From Caedimonas sp. (GTDB lineage: Bacteria; Pseudomonadota; Alphaproteobacteria; Caedimonadales; Caedimonadaceae), in contig JAEUKR010000051.1 of the NCBI GenBank assembly GCA_016794245.1, forward strand, positions 37,619 to 101,618: a stretch of DNA of 64,000 bases, read 5' to 3'. The notes beneath the pieces are model-generated. The model saw only the letters and a program-made list of their open reading frames with translations, searched no databases and was not told the origin of the DNA. Position 1 is the stretch's first letter. The number at the start of each line of letters is the position of its first letter. Below are positions 62,562 to 64,000 of this stretch, in pieces. The translations under genes were made by a program, and so were the position numbers.

Positions 62562-62600
62562 TGATGGGATATTTTTTTAGAAAAGAGGTTAGCGAGCGCC

Positions 62601-63659
62601 ATGGGATATCAAGTCGCTGTCGTGGGAGCAACGGGTAATGTAGGGCGAGAAATTCTGAATATTCTTGCTGAGAGAAATTTTCCAATAGACGAAATGACCG
62701 CCTTGGCTTCAAGTCGCTCCAGGGGGTTGGAAGTCTCTTTTGGCGAACGTGCCGCGCTCAAGGTGAGGGCGCTTGAAGATTTTCATTTTAAAGGCATCGA
62801 CATTGCTTTTTTTGCGGCGGGATCAAAAGTCTCGGCCCAATATGCGCCGAAAGCTGCCCAGGCAGGGGCCATCGTCATTGATAAAACCTCACATTTCCGT
62901 CTTGACGCGGATGTGCCTTTGGTCGTGCCTGAGGTGAACCCCGAAGCGCTGGAAAATTGTGGAAGAAAGAATATTATTTCCAGTCCCAATTGTGTGGTGG
63001 TTCCACTTGTTGTGGCGCTCAAGCCGCTTGATCAAGTGGCAAGAATTAAACGTGTCGTTGCTTCAACATATCAGTCTGTATCAGGCGCCGGGCGACCTCA
63101 TATGGATGAACTGTATAATCAAACGCGGGGAACTTTTGTGAACGATCCTGTTGAGGCGCAACTTTTTCCCAAGCCGATCGCTTTTAACGTCATCCCTCAT
63201 ATTGATGACTTTCGTTCCAATGGCATGACGGGAGAGGAGGAGAAAATAGCGCTTGAGACGCAAAAAATTTTAGGCTCTTCCGTTGCTGTATTCGCGACGT
63301 GCGTCCGTGTGCCCGTCTTCATCGGACATTCAATTTCTGTTGCTGTAGAATTTGAGGAAAAGATCACGGTGGCGCAAGCGCGTGCAGCGCTTGAAAAATC
63401 GCCGTCTGTAGAGGTCTTTGATCGACATCGAGAGGGTGGATATGCAACCCCCGTGGAGTGTAGCGGTGAGGATAGAGTGTATGTCAGCCGTATTCGACAG
63501 GATACAACAGTTCCTCATGGCCTGGGACTGTGGGTCGTGACTGACAACTTACGTAAGGGGGCGGCTCTCAATGGGGTCCAGATCGCAGAACGATGGGTGG
63601 CGTTGATCTCTGGGAAGCATGCAAAATCTCGACATTTGCAAAAAAGTAAAAAAAATTAA
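62601..63659 (+). CDS. asd: Aspartate-semialdehyde dehydrogenase
   Basis: This 352-residue enzyme reduces aspartyl phosphate in the lysine, diaminopimelate, threonine and methionine pathway. NADP motif 'VVGATGNVGREIL' is at the N terminus. The catalytic Cys lies in 'ISSPNCVVVPLVVAL', followed by 'STYQSVSGAGRPHMDEL' and 'RVPVFIGHSISVAVEF'. It supplies meso-diaminopimelate for the peptidoglycan bound by Pal. A basic tail of 10 residues ends the protein. Confidence 0.96.
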   Translation: MGYQVAVVGATGNVGREILNILAERNFPIDEMTALASSRSRGLEVSFGERAALKVRALEDFHFKGIDIAFFAAGSKVSAQYAPKAAQAGAIVIDKTSHFRLDADVPLVVPEVNPEALENCGRKNIISSPNCVVVPLVVALKPLDQVARIKRVVASTYQSVSGAGRPHMDELYNQTRGTFVNDPVEAQLFPKPIAFNVIPHIDDFRSNGMTGEEEKIALETQKILGSSVAVFATCVRVPVFIGHSISVAVEFEEKITVAQARAALEKSPSVEVFDRHREGGYATPVECSGEDRVYVSRIRQDTTVPHGLGLWVVTDNLRKGAALNGVQIAERWVALISGKHAKSRHLQKSKKN

Positions 63660-63668
63660 GAAGAGCGA

Positions 63669-63697
63669 TTGACATGTCTGCCTGGTCGGATTATAAC
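63669..63697 (+). promoter_or_regulatory. Near-consensus sigma-70 promoter
   Basis: TTGACA (63669-63674), exactly 17 bp, then TATAAC (63692-63697) follow the asd stop by 10 bp. This is the strongest promoter-like sequence noticed in the window. Transcription would start near 63704 and run through 290 nt with no convincing ORF. Confidence 0.62.
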
Positions 63698-63703
63698 CCC
63701 CTG

Positions 63704-64000
63704 TATTGCGGATGAAACAAGTTTGAATTTGTTGATTATCTGTGTTGATATTAGATATTGTAGATAAGAGGGAAGGATAGGTGGGCGGTTTGTTGAGGAC
63801 TGTTTACTTATTCGGCAGAGTTTTGAGGGGTTAGGCGTTTTCCGAGAGGCAGGCGCTTGAGGACTCTTTGAAGCACTGAGCCACACGGGGCGGAGAGCTT
63901 TGGGGTGGCTGTTTGTTCAGGCAGACCCTGTCGTCTGATCAGACATATTGATGAGTTAACGTCCGTATCTGATATCAGCGGAAGGAGAGAGGCGCTTGTG
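63704..64000 (+). other. Long untranslated leader or ncRNA region
   Basis: No credible gene is present. There is a TTATCT/AGATAA inverted repeat near 63737-63768. At the end, a 'GGAAGGAGAG' site (63980-63989) precedes possible TTG/GTG starts at 63996 and 63998, so a new gene may begin at the window edge. The region could be a structured leader of that gene or a small RNA. Confidence 0.35.

Noticed and set aside
63656..63886. 76-codon minus-strand frame after asd
   Set aside because: No ribosome-binding site, Ser/Pro-rich low-complexity translation, and it overlaps a strong plus-strand promoter.
1..64000. CRISPR arrays, rRNA, tRNA or prophage
   Set aside because: No evenly spaced direct repeats, RNA gene signatures or phage structural genes were found.

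Overview
The window is a gene-dense chromosomal stretch of an aerobic alphaproteobacterium with moderate GC content. Four things point there: the ctaB-coxF-ctaG start, the collinear yebC-ruvCAB-ybgC-tolQRAB-pal cluster, the tsaE-addB-addA recombination block, and ubiquinone genes (coq7, coq10) beside dsbB. The modest GC, many short dispersed repeats and several orphan secreted proteins suggest a host-associated lineage such as Holosporales or Paracaedibacter-like symbionts. That placement is inference. No rRNA, tRNA, CRISPR array, prophage or intact transposase was recognised.

Layout. 1-1065: haem-copper oxidase assembly (ctaB end, coxF-like, ctaG). 1288-4470: an orphan secreted protein, a LysR regulator and a small inverted-repeat element. 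4471-12331 (minus): pal, tolBARQ, ybgC, ruvBAC, yebC. 12666-15719: a large AsmA protein. 15973-19649: galU-ugd-phosphohexomutase, a sugar-nucleotide operon. 19829-22960 (minus): lepB, rnc, era, rpiB. 23309-28396: a secreted protein, then an ABC importer with two tandem binding proteins, ending in lipB. 28494-35197: ABC-F ATPase, a two-component system (minus), lpdA, lipA, coq10. 35332-40045 (minus): a small secreted protein with a CaaX-like C terminus, folD, yggT, cydABX. 40599-50028: RNA methyltransferase, map, sfsA, a universal stress protein, two small proteins, an AmpG-like permease, a zinc-finger protein and uvrA. 50161-57545 (minus): acpS-tsaE-addB-addA. 57890-63659: a DedA-family protein, dsbB, coq7, a serine hydrolase, a secreted unknown, a phospholipid-methyltransferase-like protein and asd. 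A near-consensus promoter at 63669-63697 fires toward the right edge.

The genes fit together as envelope maintenance (Tol-Pal, AsmA, LepB, DsbB, AmpG), respiration (Cta assembly, cytochrome bd with its small subunit CydX, Coq7, Coq10), lipoate metabolism (LipB, LipA, Lpd) and DNA repair (RuvABC, UvrA, AddAB).

The most striking structure is a family of imperfect palindromes of about 128 bp. Four copies are full length and at least 15 are degenerate or internally deleted, roughly one per 3 kb. All lie between genes and several directly abut start or stop codons. They resemble Rickettsia palindromic elements in style but were not recognised as a named family. Two nearly identical inverted copies bracket the acpS-tsaE-addB-addA block. 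A second, unrelated family of inverted-repeat ends flanks the LysR gene.
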